From: Pigoraptor chileana
Taxonomy: Eukaryota; Opisthokonta; Filasterea
Length of the DNA stretch: 31,961 nt
Reading direction: 5' to 3'
Assembly (NCBI GenBank): GCA_943704495.1
Contig: CALSCR010001721.1
Coordinates: 1-31,961 of the forward strand
Shown here: piece after piece, positions 1 through 9,880 of the stretch
Position numbering within the stretch: position 1 is the first letter of the stretch
How the letters are laid out: every line of letters starts with the position of its first letter
Program-made: the position numbers and the translations under genes
The notes under the pieces: generated by a model
The model's database searches: none
Seen by the model: only the letters and a program-made list of their open reading frames with translations
What the model was told of the DNA's origin: nothing

Positions 1-62
<62 letters not shown>

Positions 63-90
63 TACATACATACATGCATGCATGCATGCA
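1..90. repeat. Microsatellite block: (CA)n, (CATA)n, (CATG)n
   Basis: An uninterrupted CA run of about 58 bases is followed by four or so CATA units and then CATG units to about 90. The run reaches the left edge, so its true length is unknown. Confidence 0.97.
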
Positions 91-979
91 ACGGACACTA
101 CTACTCACGCCTTTCATTCAATGTCCGTCTCTCACTTCTGCACACAAACACGCATACACACACACACACACACACACGCACACATGCACGTACTCCCCTC
201 TGTTACACACGCTGCGCAAACAATTCCCACACGGTGGTGAGAGCATGTCATTGGGAGAGCCAACGTCAAGCCCCACCACACGCGCGCACACCCCTTGTCG
301 CTTCCCGCCAATCCACAGACTTCCGAGCCTGTCCTTCGGCGATTACTCCCTCTCTTTCTAGATTCCCACACCTCACAAACTCTTGTGGAGTCCTCCAAAA
401 GAACTCGGTGCATCACCCACACTTACACAAAAAGCTTCCAACCCACATTGACCGCAATTTGGTTTTTACCATTTTGTCTTGGTTAAGCGGGTTCAACTTT
501 GTCGACTTCGATTGTATGCGTGTGTGACCTGTCGGAAGATCCTTTTTTGTGTCGCAAATGCTCGGGGTGTCGAGTCTTCCGCTCTGACACGCGCGGCATA
601 GGCCCTGCTGGAAGATAGTCACAGGGCTGTCTGCTCTTCTTTCACAGCGATCCCTCTCTTACTTTCGCCACCGATTTGGCCTTCCCCGGCGTGTGGGAGA
701 AACTGTGCGTGTTCGGAAGTTGCGCACTTTGTACTCGCGCGCTTTTCGGACGGCGTCTCGGCCCTCACACATACACACTCGCATCTGTCGAGACATTAGA
801 GTCACTATAAGACTCTCAATCATCTCATTCACACTATTTTACTTGTTAATCGTGCTTCGTCGCGATATTTACTCTCTCCAAAAGTGGATCGACCTCCGGC
901 AAAGTCACTTCCTTGCAGTCGTGCCTCTTCTACGGACTTTCTGAGCGACGTCGGGGCATCCACCTCGTCGTTTCCTCGC
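1..979. other. Intergenic region and 5' flank of the kinase gene
   Basis: No gene is supported here. The left end is a (CA)n tract followed by CATA and CATG repeats, with another CA tract near 152-178. Open frames in this stretch are Thr/His-rich translations of the repeats or start on non-ATG codons. From about 490 the sequence becomes pyrimidine-rich and less repetitive and probably holds the promoter and 5' UTR of the downstream kinase. The kinase frame is open from 884, but the codon there is GTG; the first ATG is at 980. Confidence 0.6.
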
Positions 980-3106
980 ATGCCTCCCACTCCCAATAAT
1001 CTTCTCGCGCCGGTGCTCAGTGCCTCGGGAGGGAATCAAGGGGGACGTGTCTCTCCGACTCCCACACATCAGACGAGCAAGATGCCTGGTCTTGTTGACG
1101 GCGCACCGGCCTCTGCCGTGGCGGAGCTGCCTCATCTCTCCGCCGATCCTGCGGCACAAGCACATCAGTCTCCGCAGGGCACCCATGGCGCCCGAAATGG
1201 AGGCACTCCGAAGCGTTACAACGAAGACCTGACTATGCTCGGCAATTATCGCCTCGACTACACGCTGGGAAAAGGATCCTTTGCAAAGGTCAAGGCCGCC
1301 ACGCACGTTGTGACCGGCACTAAGGTCGCGATTAAGATTATGGATAAGGAGCGTCTTGACAAGCAAGGACAGCTCGCGAGTTTTCGGCGCGAGGCGTCGA
1401 TGCTTCGTCGTCTGAACCACGCAAACATTGTTCGTCTGTATGAGATTATCGAGACGGACCGCTTTTTCTGCCTCGTGATGGAGCTTTTGCCCAACCGCGA
1501 CCTTCTTCACCTCATTGAATCTCACGGGCATCTTTCCGAGCCCGTCGCGCGCAACCTCATCCGCAAGATTGTCTCTGCGCTCGACTACCTGCACCAGAAC
1601 GGCTACGTTCACCGCGATCTCAAGCCCGAAAACCTCATGTTCGACCGCAACATGGAGGTCAAGCTCGTCGACTTTGGTCTGGGAAACAAGTTTTCGCACA
1701 ACGGACGCCTCAGCACTTTCTGTGGATCCCCAAAGTACGCGTCGCCAGAGATCATTTTTGGCAACAAGTACGTTGGTCCCGAGGTTGATGTGTGGTCTGC
1801 CGGCGCCACACTATATGCAATGGTCACCGGGAAAGTCCCGTTTGAGACTGACGACGTCCAGGCGCTGCGTGCAAAGATGCTGCGTCGTGAGCTGCGGATA
1901 CCGTCGAATCTGACCAACGAATGCCGGTCCCTTCTCAAGCGTATGCTTTCTGCCGAGCCTGCGGTGCGAGCCACAATAGACGAGGTGCGGACACATCCGT
2001 GGATCACTGCGGACGAAGGGCCGATTCCTCCGTATGAGCGCGAGACTGCGAACCTCCGCCGCCTGGACGGGCGCTTGCTGGAGCTGATGGAGCACATGGG
2101 CTTTGATCGCCGTCGCGTGATCGATTCGTTCCGGAGCAATCTCTGCGATAGGAACACGGCAACATACCTCCTCCTTGAGGAAAAGAAGCGCGACAGACCC
2201 ATGAGTGATCTCTACGCCACACTTGCGCCGCAACTTTCTGCGAACAACGCCAGCACAAATTTCAGTGCCGCCAACAACAGTGGCAGCAACAATGTCTCTG
2301 CCACTCCGAGCATGATCAGCGCGGGGGCTGCGGGGACGGACGATGGCGCCGTGTCGTTCCAGGAGCTTGGCATCAAGGGCGGAAGCTCACACCGAAGGCA
2401 CCGATCACAGGATCCACGCGCGGGCGACAGCCAGCAGCGTGGACCGGTGCATCACGTGAGACGACCGTCGGACGACGCCACCCGAATTCTCGGCGATGGC
2501 GGCACTGGGGCGGCGGGGCTCAACACGCCGGTGGCACAAAGCGCACCTCCGTCGGCGCCGTCGTCGCGAAGAAACTCGATCTCTCGTCGATCGGATGACC
2601 ATCTCTCGCTCATGTCGGTTGACAGTGACGTTTTTAATGCGTCGCAGCCGCCGTCGCGCGGGGAGCCCGCAGATCCCGCGGTGACTGGCAGCCCCGCTCT
2701 TGTGGCAGATACCGTCGTCGCCAAGGAGAATATTCTGCGACGCCTCGCAAGGAATGTCCGCGGAAGGCTTCCTTCGCTCGGGCGGAGCCGTTCCAACCCA
2801 CACCTCCCGAAGGATGACATCGTCTCTGACTCTCAGTCGGCACGTGGGTCTGACCCAACGCCCCTCGCGCCCCTGCAGCCGCTGTCACGACAGGCTGTGT
2901 TTTCGTCGACTCCGCTCGGCATCGACAACAAGGACGCCCATGGATCTGTCGTTGTTCCCATTCCTAATCCGCACACGCCGGCGCACAGGATGCAGTCGAA
3001 CGGCGCTGGCAGCAGCACGCCGATGAGTGTTGATGGCACCAGCTCTGAGCAGACGTCGCCGCAATCCAACGGCACGCGCGCTGGAGTAGCCTCGTGGATC
3101 CTGTGA
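980..3106 (+). CDS. AMPK/MARK-family (CAMKL) Ser/Thr kinase with UBA-like domain
   Basis: Single-exon gene, 708 residues. The start is the first ATG of the open frame. The kinase domain spans residues 90-342: glycine-rich loop at G97-V104, catalytic lysine K119 in VAIK, helix-C E138, HRD at 211-213, DFG at 231-233, and an SPE version of the APE motif at 255-257. Activation-loop T246 in LSTFCGSP sits where LKB1-type upstream kinases phosphorylate AMPK-related kinases. Residues about 365-405 form a UBA-like domain ending in ATYLLLEEK, as in MARK/SNF1 relatives. The remaining 300 residues are low-complexity Ser/Pro/Gly/Asn-rich with a basic patch (RGRLPSLGRSRS); I see no KA1 domain, which true MARKs carry. 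It probably acts in polarity, cytoskeletal or energy signalling. Family assignment is firm; the subfamily (MARK, SNRK or SNF1-like) is not. It is the only intronless gene here. Confidence 0.93.
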   Translation: MPPTPNNLLAPVLSASGGNQGGRVSPTPTHQTSKMPGLVDGAPASAVAELPHLSADPAAQAHQSPQGTHGARNGGTPKRYNEDLTMLGNYRLDYTLGKGSFAKVKAATHVVTGTKVAIKIMDKERLDKQGQLASFRREASMLRRLNHANIVRLYEIIETDRFFCLVMELLPNRDLLHLIESHGHLSEPVARNLIRKIVSALDYLHQNGYVHRDLKPENLMFDRNMEVKLVDFGLGNKFSHNGRLSTFCGSPKYASPEIIFGNKYVGPEVDVWSAGATLYAMVTGKVPFETDDVQALRAKMLRRELRIPSNLTNECRSLLKRMLSAEPAVRATIDEVRTHPWITADEGPIPPYERETANLRRLDGRLLELMEHMGFDRRRVIDSFRSNLCDRNTATYLLLEEKKRDRPMSDLYATLAPQLSANNASTNFSAANNSGSNNVSATPSMISAGAAGTDDGAVSFQELGIKGGSSHRRHRSQDPRAGDSQQRGPVHHVRRPSDDATRILGDGGTGAAGLNTPVAQSAPPSAPSSRRNSISRRSDDHLSLMSVDSDVFNASQPPSRGEPADPAVTGSPALVADTVVAKENILRRLARNVRGRLPSLGRSRSNPHLPKDDIVSDSQSARGSDPTPLAPLQPLSRQAVFSSTPLGIDNKDAHGSVVVPIPNPHTPAHRMQSNGAGSSTPMSVDGTSSEQTSPQSNGTRAGVASWIL

Positions 3107-3669
3107 GAACTGTTGAATGTCACATGTGTGTTTGAGAGTTGCGTGTGTGCGTGCGTGCGTGCGTGCATGTTTTCCTATTTGTATGTCTTGTAAATTCTTT
3201 TCTCTGTGCGTTATATTTTGTTTTTGTTTTGTTTGTTGCGTGTTGTTTGTTGCGTGTTTGCGTGTTGTGCGTGTGCGTCCACGGGAAATTTACCGAGTGA
3301 CCGATAATGGGGCGAGCGCTGGCCGCTGGAAGACCCAACCCAACAGAAAACAAAGCGACTCATAAACCAATGGTGCATATCTATAAAAATAATAACTTTT
3401 TATACATATATATATATTATACAGAATGCACTCAACCACTTTAATTGCATCTCAGTTGTGGCAACAATTAGGGGACCACGGGACTGCTCCAGTTGGGCTC
3501 AGTCCTCGCCTGCTGCGTGTTGGCGAATCTTATCCCAACAACTTAAAACAACATACAAATGAGGGCCACACATCCGCCACCACAGTGACACAATACAAAC
3601 GCTGGGTCGCGAGGACAAACCGTACACATATATTTATTCATATAACAATTGAAACCAAAATTCGAGGGA
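3107..3669. other. Tail-to-tail intergenic region, kinase / DTD
   Basis: Holds the 3' flanks of two convergent genes. It contains a GTGC-rich tract (about 3151-3170), TG-rich sequence to 3280 and a TA-rich run near 3400-3422. On the minus strand an AATAAA lies at 3638-3633, about 32 bases beyond the DTD stop, and is a good poly(A) signal. No coding sequence is supported. Confidence 0.6.
3633..3638 (-). terminator. Poly(A) signal AATAAA of the DTD gene
   Basis: Canonical AATAAA on the minus strand just past the DTD stop codon at 3670-3672. The position fits a eukaryotic polyadenylation signal; it has no transcript support. Confidence 0.5.
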
Positions 3670-3831
3670 TCATTTGTCCTTTCGCGAATCAAGCTGGATG
3701 GTCACCGGACCATCGTTAGCAATGTTAACCTGCATGTAAGCGCCAAACTCGCCGTCTGTCCAAAAGCAGATGGTTACAAAATTGCATAGGGCATCTCGTT
3801 GAGCATGGCAGCAAACTTGTAAATGGATGCC

Positions 3832-3862
<31 letters not shown>

Positions 3863-4807
3863 GAGCAATTCAACACCACGATATAATATCAAAGCAATAC
3901 ATATGCATATCATATACACATGCATCTACATATAATACATACACGCATGCGTGCATACTCACCTTGGATCTTCTCTGGCTTGTATGCCTTTTTAATGGAC
4001 TCAAGAAACCGGCCGTAAAACTCCTTGGAGCCGTCGGAACCCATTGCGAGATGAAAGTCGGGCTTACTTCCCTTGTTCACCGACGCATACAGCGTAAACT
4101 GGCTCACACAGAGAATATCATAGTCCTTGTCGGTGACGCTCTTTGTCCACGCCTTGCCCGCATCATCCTCAAACAATCGGATGGCCAGCACTTTGCGAAT
4201 TCTGCACCGTCCATCAATCATCAGTTGTTGTGGTGGTGTGTGAGAATGTGTGTGTGTTTTTTGATATTTGTCAAATGGAAGTGCATTGTAAGTCGCTGTC
4301 GACACTACTCTTGTGCAGTCGATCGGGTCGCACGATGCACGATAGAAGTTTCATGTTCACGACTTGACACACAACTAACGATAACGCGCGCTGTGCGCAC
4401 ACACAAGCAGTGAAGAAGAAGAAAAAGAGCAAAGGGCAACAGGGACAATTACACAATCGATTAATTGCCGCCCAGAACACTCGATAACAGCCTATTAATA
4501 TAATGATTCGGCTTTGTTTTTGTTGTGTTTTGTACTCACATGTAGTCCATGTCTTCTTGCGTGTCTTCGCGGGAGATCCCAACCAGGACGCATAGTCCAC
4601 GGCCTGCAGATCCAACAACATTCCCCGCAACTACGAAAAGAACGGGCCAATGCAGTGAGCGCCACACAATGAGTGAAAGCGGTCCATTTACGTGCGAAAA
4701 ATGGATGAGGTTGTCTGTTCTCTGTTGCTATTTCAACTCGCAATCAATGAATCTTGCAACGCACCCGTCACACTCGCCGATGTCACACGCTGGATGACGG
4801 CCCTCAT
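3670..4807 (-). CDS. DTD1: D-aminoacyl-tRNA deacylase (DTD1 family)
   Basis: Four exons on the minus strand: 4807-4765, 4630-4540, 4201-3963, 3755-3670; 152 residues, the usual DTD length. It hydrolyses D-amino acids (and mischarged glycine) from tRNA in the cytosol, protecting translation. The start MRAVIQRVTSASVT matches the family N-terminus. SQFTLY (78-83) and the cross-subunit Gly-cisPro motif NDGPVT (138-143, G140-P141) that forms the chiral proofreading site are both present, as is the eukaryotic-type GSKPDFHLAM stretch. Introns are 134, 338 and 207 bp and all have GTG-starting donors (GTGCGT, GTGAGT, GTGAGT); the last contains a (CA)n(CG)n tract. It lies tail-to-tail with the kinase and head-to-tail with the Nit1 gene on the same strand. 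Identification is secure. Confidence 0.95.
3832..3863. repeat. (CA)n-(CG)n alternating purine-pyrimidine tract
   Basis: Seventeen bases of CA repeat run directly into about 15 bases of CG repeat, giving 32 bp of strict purine-pyrimidine alternation inside DTD intron 3. Such sequence can adopt Z-DNA; that it does so here is inference. Confidence 0.9.
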
Positions 4808-5110
4808 TCTCACCCCCAAATTTGAAACAACAATAGAAAGGTTTCAAATGTGAAACAATGAAACACTGTCGAATCGATATTGTAACTTCCTCTGTTTGTC
4901 TTTCGGCGTTTGATGCGCCCGCGGCTGTGGACCGAGCGGTCGGTCACGTGCCGGCCGGTGCCTGCGGCTTCGGACAGCGGTTGCTTCATTGCGTACTGTC
5001 CGTCACTGCATACATATCAACCGTCCTGGGGATGCTAAGGTTGCAATAAACCTGGAATAGCAGTGAACCGTGCGGGAATGCTCTTGTTACATTAATGCCT
5101 TTCTTGCACT
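4808..5110. other. Short intergenic region between Nit1 end and DTD start
   Basis: About 300 bp holding the 3' flank of the Nit1 gene and the DTD promoter (both minus strand). A GC-rich block with CACGTG lies near 4945-4950. No open frame of note and no clear TATA element. Confidence 0.5.
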
Positions 5111-6961
5111 TCAGCATGCGGCTCCCCCACTCGACGTCGCCGCTGCCAACGTTGAGTCACTTGCAGCAACGGCACCGACATTATCCACGTGACCAGCACT
5201 TTCCGCAACAGCCGGGGAAGCGCCATGAGGCACGACCGAATTTGTGGCAGCGTTCGCGTGTGACAATGATGGGTCTGTGGTGTGATCAAGAGTGGTGTGT
5301 TCGAGCGAATGACGCCGCGTGGACCCAGTAATGCGACGTACATCGCCGTAAAGCTCGGGTCGCCGGTGAGTAAAAACAGGCATTTGCGTGCGTATTTTCT
5401 CTATGAGGTCAGTATCGATCTCGGCCACGCAGATGCCCGTGCCGTCAGAACATTGAGCAATAATTGTGCCCCAAGGATCGACAATCTGCATATCGACCAA
5501 AGCAAATATTGTTAAGCAACAGCATTGTGCTTGTTTCAACAATGGCACCGGGACATTGAGCCTCGTCGTAAAAATAACTAACACACACACACACACACAG
5601 GTACGCGGGAGCAAAACGTGCAAAAAAAATGTGTATCCCTACCATTGCATGGCCATATGAAGTTCGGTTGGTGTTGTGTGTGCCCGTTTGTGCAGGAGCG
5701 AGGACGTAGCATTGCGTTTCAATAGCCCTCGCGCGCAGCAGCACCTCCCAGTGGGCCATGCCAGTAGTCTGCGTAAACGCGCTCGGGTAGCAGATGGCGT
5801 CGGCTCCCTCGCGCGCAAGCGCAAGCGCAAACTCGGCAAAGCGAATGTCATAACACTGCATTTTCATCGAATTGGCAACAACACAGAAAAGAGCGATTGG
5901 CAGCAAGGGGAGCACATGTTGAGAGAGATGGTCAAGGATCAAAGCTGTCTGAATATATAGAAGCCCAACATGTGCGTCAATACTATTGCACAAGTGACAA
6001 AGTCTGCGCTTGGATACGATGCCGAGCCCGACTTTCCCAATCGGTGTGGTCTGCAAGGGTTAAAAAGAGTAGCAAGTGAATTGCATTAGCACCACGTACA
6101 GTAGTTTATGGGTGATGCATGCGCGACCAGACGTGAGGGATGACGTCAATGAAACATGGCTCCATTCAGCCACTGTCCATGGACTCCAAAACGGACGCCC
6201 AGAGACAGACAAAACAGTATCGCAACATATAAACAATACCCACGACAGGCGGCTCCACTGTCCCGCCAGGAATGGTGACATCGCTTTCCTTTAGTCTCAC
6301 AGATCCCTTGATGTCGACGTCAAAAAGATGCACTTTTCGGTATATTGATGCGACGCCACCCTCGGCGTCAATGACAACATTGCTATTGTACACGCGGTGG
6401 TCTCCGTGCTGCAGGGGGAAAGCACATGACGAGGGTGTAATCAGAGCCAGACGAAACCACAGACTCTTTGTTTTTCACCATCCTCGCAGATGATTGCACA
6501 AGCAGTATTATGGCTCTCCGTGAGGAAGGAAATGTGATCTGTGGTCCATACTTTTTCGTGGAAGCCTCCCAGAGATATCCACATGTTGGAATCCCGTGCA
6601 AGACATCGGAACTCGGCTATGAGAGGTCCGTCGATTGGCTGCGCCAAGCTGTAAATCTGCTCTCGTTTGTCTGCAATGTAGTCGAATGCCTCGGGAAGGA
6701 ATATCATCTGCATACGGCGGTTCGCAATCAGTGAGACGATTTCGTAGTGTGATTACTCACTGGAGCACATCTCATGGTCATAGTTCACTTCATGAGCGTG
6801 ACAAGGGAACGTACCTTGGCGCCACGTGCCCGTGCTTGCTCTATGAGGCCCTTGCACACCCCTAAATTTTTCTCAATGTCGGCCGTTGCTGTCATTTGAC
6901 CCACGGCAACGAGCGGGCGTTGTCGCATCGCGTGGGCCATGACTGACGCCGCACGTATCAT
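5111..6961 (-). CDS. NIT1: Nit1-type deaminated-glutathione amidase (nitrilase superfamily)
   Basis: Six exons: 6961-6815, 6707-6552, 6408-6244, 6050-6018, 5855-5643, 5485-5111; 362 residues. Nit1 hydrolyses deaminated glutathione, a metabolite-repair reaction in cytosol and mitochondria. The catalytic triad is visible: E55 in FLPEAF, K126 in YRKVHL, C168 in CYDIRF. Other family marks are [24 protein letters not shown] and HRRPELYG. The shortest exon is 33 nt. Two in-frame start options exist: M1 ([12 protein letters not shown]) and M8 (MAHAMRQRP); the longer form adds a short amphipathic, basic leader. After ELYGDV, where the family normally ends, 75 extra residues rich in Ala, Thr, Ser and His follow; a GTACGT just after that point could be an alternative 5' splice site. 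No Fhit domain is fused, unlike animal NitFhit. It is divergent from the membrane-protein gene. Confidence 0.94.
6141..6148. promoter_or_regulatory. Palindromic CRE octamer TGACGTCA in Nit1 intron 3
   Basis: A perfect bZIP/CRE palindrome inside the 193-bp intron between Nit1 exons 3 and 4. An intronic site may be fortuitous; it is listed because identical or one-mismatch octamers recur near the leu genes. Confidence 0.3.
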
Positions 6962-7477
6962 TCCCCGCCAAACGTCGGATCACAGAGGAATCGCACACAT
7001 GGCAATATAGCCAGTACACTCTTTCAGTTTCCTCAGTCACTGCGCGGGCTATTGCTTATATAGGGAACGTCGGCATACAACGTTGTATAAAAATGGCCAG
7101 GCCGTCGTCAGCAGTCACGTGCCCAGGTTATGATGACGCAAAACCTGCAGTGACGCCACCAGATACGTCAGACTCCGTCGGCCGTTTTAACTTGAAAATA
7201 AGTCAATGATCTGCTCAAAATGCGTTGGCTTCCAAATAAACCGACTCGGGTGGGTCGCGCGCACATTGCAGCCAATCGCAAGGACCCGCATTTCGGTTTG
7301 GGGTCAGACGTAATGAACTCACTGCAAACGATGCGCAATTGACTTTTTCACAATTTAGACATTGTTTCTTTCAGACGATTGTGCAAGCTGCAAAGAACGA
7401 CACGGCGTGTTTTTGCTGTGTCTTTGCTTTGTGATTGTATAAACGACTGTTCGCTCGGCGGGGACGACGGCAAAAAG
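6962..7477. promoter_or_regulatory. Divergent promoter region, Nit1 / zinc-ribbon membrane protein
   Basis: About 515 bp between two start codons facing away from each other. It contains CACGTG near 7116-7121, TGACGC elements near 7132 and 7150, ACGTCA near 7164, a CCAAT box (GCCAATCGC) near 7271 and TATAAA-like sequence at 7086-7091 and 7438-7443. The last lies about 35 bases before the plus-strand ATG, close enough for a TATA box only if the 5' UTR is very short. Regulatory roles are inferred from motif shape alone. Confidence 0.45.
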
Positions 7478-8903
7478 ATGGCACCCTGCTTGATACGCCA
7501 CGTTGCGGCGGCGTTCGCGCTGTTGTGCATCACGTCTCATTTGTGCGCAACTGTGCGTGCGGCTGACCCTGATCCTGGATTCCTCACCGATGTTATCGTG
7601 GGAGTTATAGAGAGGACGAAAATATCCAAAATAGACGTCGGTCTCACTGATGCAAGCCTTCCCGGAGGTGCGGGGTTTTTTACTTATCTCCCTTGCAAGC
7701 ACGCCGAACATCCTCCGTGCTCGCCTTATATCTATTAATGATAGCTGCGTTTTCGATTTGATGGCCTGTGTGTGTCTCTCTCTCTTTGGTGTTTGTTGAA
7801 ACAAGTGACCGAATGCTCACCTCTCTTTTGTGTGTGTGTGTTTATCGTGTGTTTGTCGTGTGCATTGTCGACTCCACTCTGTATTTGGCCTGTATTGACA
7901 AACATGTTTGTATTGACACAAAGTTCATTCTTTTCCTCCGTGTGGTATGCCTCCGCAGGCGTGAATCTTCCTATCACAACGGATCACCTCTTGGTCGACC
8001 TCTACAAGCTGAATTCGACTACCATTGCAATTATTCCGCAGCTTACCGCAAAGGAGCAGCATTTCGACGTCAACCTAAACATGACCGAGATATCAATGGA
8101 CATTACGTTGCGTCCGGACATAATTCCCTTTGATATTAAGCTGTCTCGCACTGGAAACGACACGATGAGCGTCGCAATGCAGAGTGAAACAATGGAACTG
8201 CACGTCGAAATGGAATCCGATGACTTTTCAATGTCAGGATCCATGAACGCCCACCGTGTGGCCGTTGACGTGATGATGATTTCAAAGGGTCCGTACATTG
8301 CTTCCTTGCATGTGCGTGTGTGTGTGTCATTGCCGCAGACGTTCCCTGCTCCTCCCATGCGAGAAAGAGAGATGGTCTGCCTCTTGTATCTGTCACAACA
8401 TGCATCCTTGATTCGAGCCCGTCCGTGTGTTCTGTATTGTCTGCCCAAAGTCTTTCTGCCATTCGCTCATTCACAACTCGTGCAGCGTGCACAGAACCAA
8501 CATAACCACACACATCAACCGTCTTACATGTTGTTATTGTTTTCTCCCCTCACCATTGTTTTCTGTCTCCCCTGTTTTACGTCTTGCAGAGGATAGCCTT
8601 AGCCTCCACATCGAGTCACTCGGCATTGAAGGTGCCGCTGGGTGGATGCTTTTGATCATTGGGTACATGGTCCAGACAGTCATGTGCGTGACGGCGGGAT
8701 ACCATTACTTGAAAATGCGGCGTGCGATTCGCATCATGCACGAGATTGAGCGCCCCATCGATTCGTTTGTCATTTGCTCAGAGTGCGGATCAAAGAACGT
8801 GCCGGGATCTCGCTTTTGTGGCCTGTGCGGGTGCGCCGCTGTCGAACGGTCGTCGGCTCCATCGCCGATGGGAGTTCGTCCCGCTGCCCTCTTGGGAGAT
8901 TAA
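7478..8903 (+). CDS. Type I membrane protein with N-glycosylated lumenal domain and cytosolic zinc ribbon
   Basis: Three exons: 7478-7667, 7959-8311, 8592-8903; 284 residues. I do not recognise the family. Residues 1-28 form a signal peptide ending in ATVRA. Residues 29-195 look lumenal or extracellular: they alternate polar and hydrophobic residues, suggesting beta strands, and carry three N-glycosylation sequons (N82-S-T, N104-M-T, N130-D-T). One membrane segment spans about 197-221, followed by the basic KMRRAIR stop-transfer. The C-terminal tail contains C243-x2-C246 and C257-x2-C260 with the CSECGSKN/FCGLCG pattern of a small zinc ribbon. The second intron ends in tandem AGs (8588-8591); only the downstream AG keeps the frame. 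A topology with an outside beta domain and inside zinc ribbon could suit a receptor or ER membrane adaptor, but no function is claimed. Confidence 0.8.
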
Positions 8904-9495
8904 ATGGGCGTTGTGCGTGCGTGCTTGCGTGCGTGTGTGTGTGTGTGTGTATCCCTTTGTGTGAGCATGTGTGTTTTGTGCTGATTTGGTGACAAAATAC
9001 TCTGTACGTGGCCACTCAATCTCTTTTGTACATATTTTCGATGTTGCGTGTGTGGGGTGTTTCTTTGGCTGATTTTAGCTTCCGTGGATCCGCTGTACTT
9101 TGACGGTTTGCGGTGGTATTCGCGCGGAACAATACAGCTTATATTTGTATTTACTGACAGCCGCGCAACGCACAGGGTGATTAATGGCACGCAGAGAGAG
9201 GGCTGATACTCACTCAATCGGCACATGTGGTCACGTGGTGCGCTTTCACAGTTCATTTTTTTCACACAAGGTTGCGCGTTCCCTTATATTTGCTCAACAA
9301 CCCGTCAAGTTGCAATAGGAAAAGGCAGTGCCCGAAAACCACTCGATTCCACATGAAACAATATACACAAATTCACAAATATGCAAAAGCCACACACAGC
9401 GCACGCCAGACGCAATGGGCAAAAGAGCTCACAACACTGGACTTTGGACTTATCCACATTGCTCAGTCGTCCGCTCCAAAAAGCACGCGGGAGCG
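8904..9495. other. Tail-to-tail intergenic region, membrane protein / Leu fusion
   Basis: About 590 bp with a (TG)n tract at about 8934-8951 and otherwise unremarkable sequence. Open frames entering from 9227 lie antisense to the last Leu exon and have no family features. No canonical poly(A) signal is obvious near the Leu stop. Confidence 0.5.
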
Positions 9496-9833
9496 TTACC
9501 AGCTGAGCACGCCGGAAGAGTCACCGCAGCCTTTCTTTGCTGCGCCAGGTACAGACGACGACCCACAGCCGCCCACTGCCCCGGATGCGCCAGTCTCGCT
9601 CTCCCTGCTTTCGACATCGGGAATGGTCACGCGCCTAAACACATCATTCTTGTGGCGCCTGTACAACTCAATGACGCCACCTCCGGCAAGCAGGCGCTCT
9701 TCCACGCGGGAGAGATCAAAGGGGAATGACTCTCCGGCGACGGACACCTGAACGAAAGAAACAGAAAAGAGGCGCAAGAGAAAAGGGATCAATGATGAGC
9801 ACAAACATAGCATGCGTGTGTTGAATTAGACAT

Positions 9834-9880
<47 letters not shown>

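Noticed and set aside
74-527. Overlapping open frames in the first 530 bases
   Set aside because: They are Thr/His-rich translations of CA repeats, conflict with each other and match no family.
884-979. 32-codon N-terminal extension of the kinase
   Set aside because: The frame is open, but the codon at 884 is GTG; the first ATG is at 980.
905-1699. 264-codon minus-strand frame opposite the kinase
   Set aside because: Antisense shadow of a strongly supported kinase domain; no family resemblance.
4808-5110. Fhit domain downstream of Nit1, as in animal NitFhit
   Set aside because: No HVHVH-type histidine triad is encoded on the minus strand before DTD.
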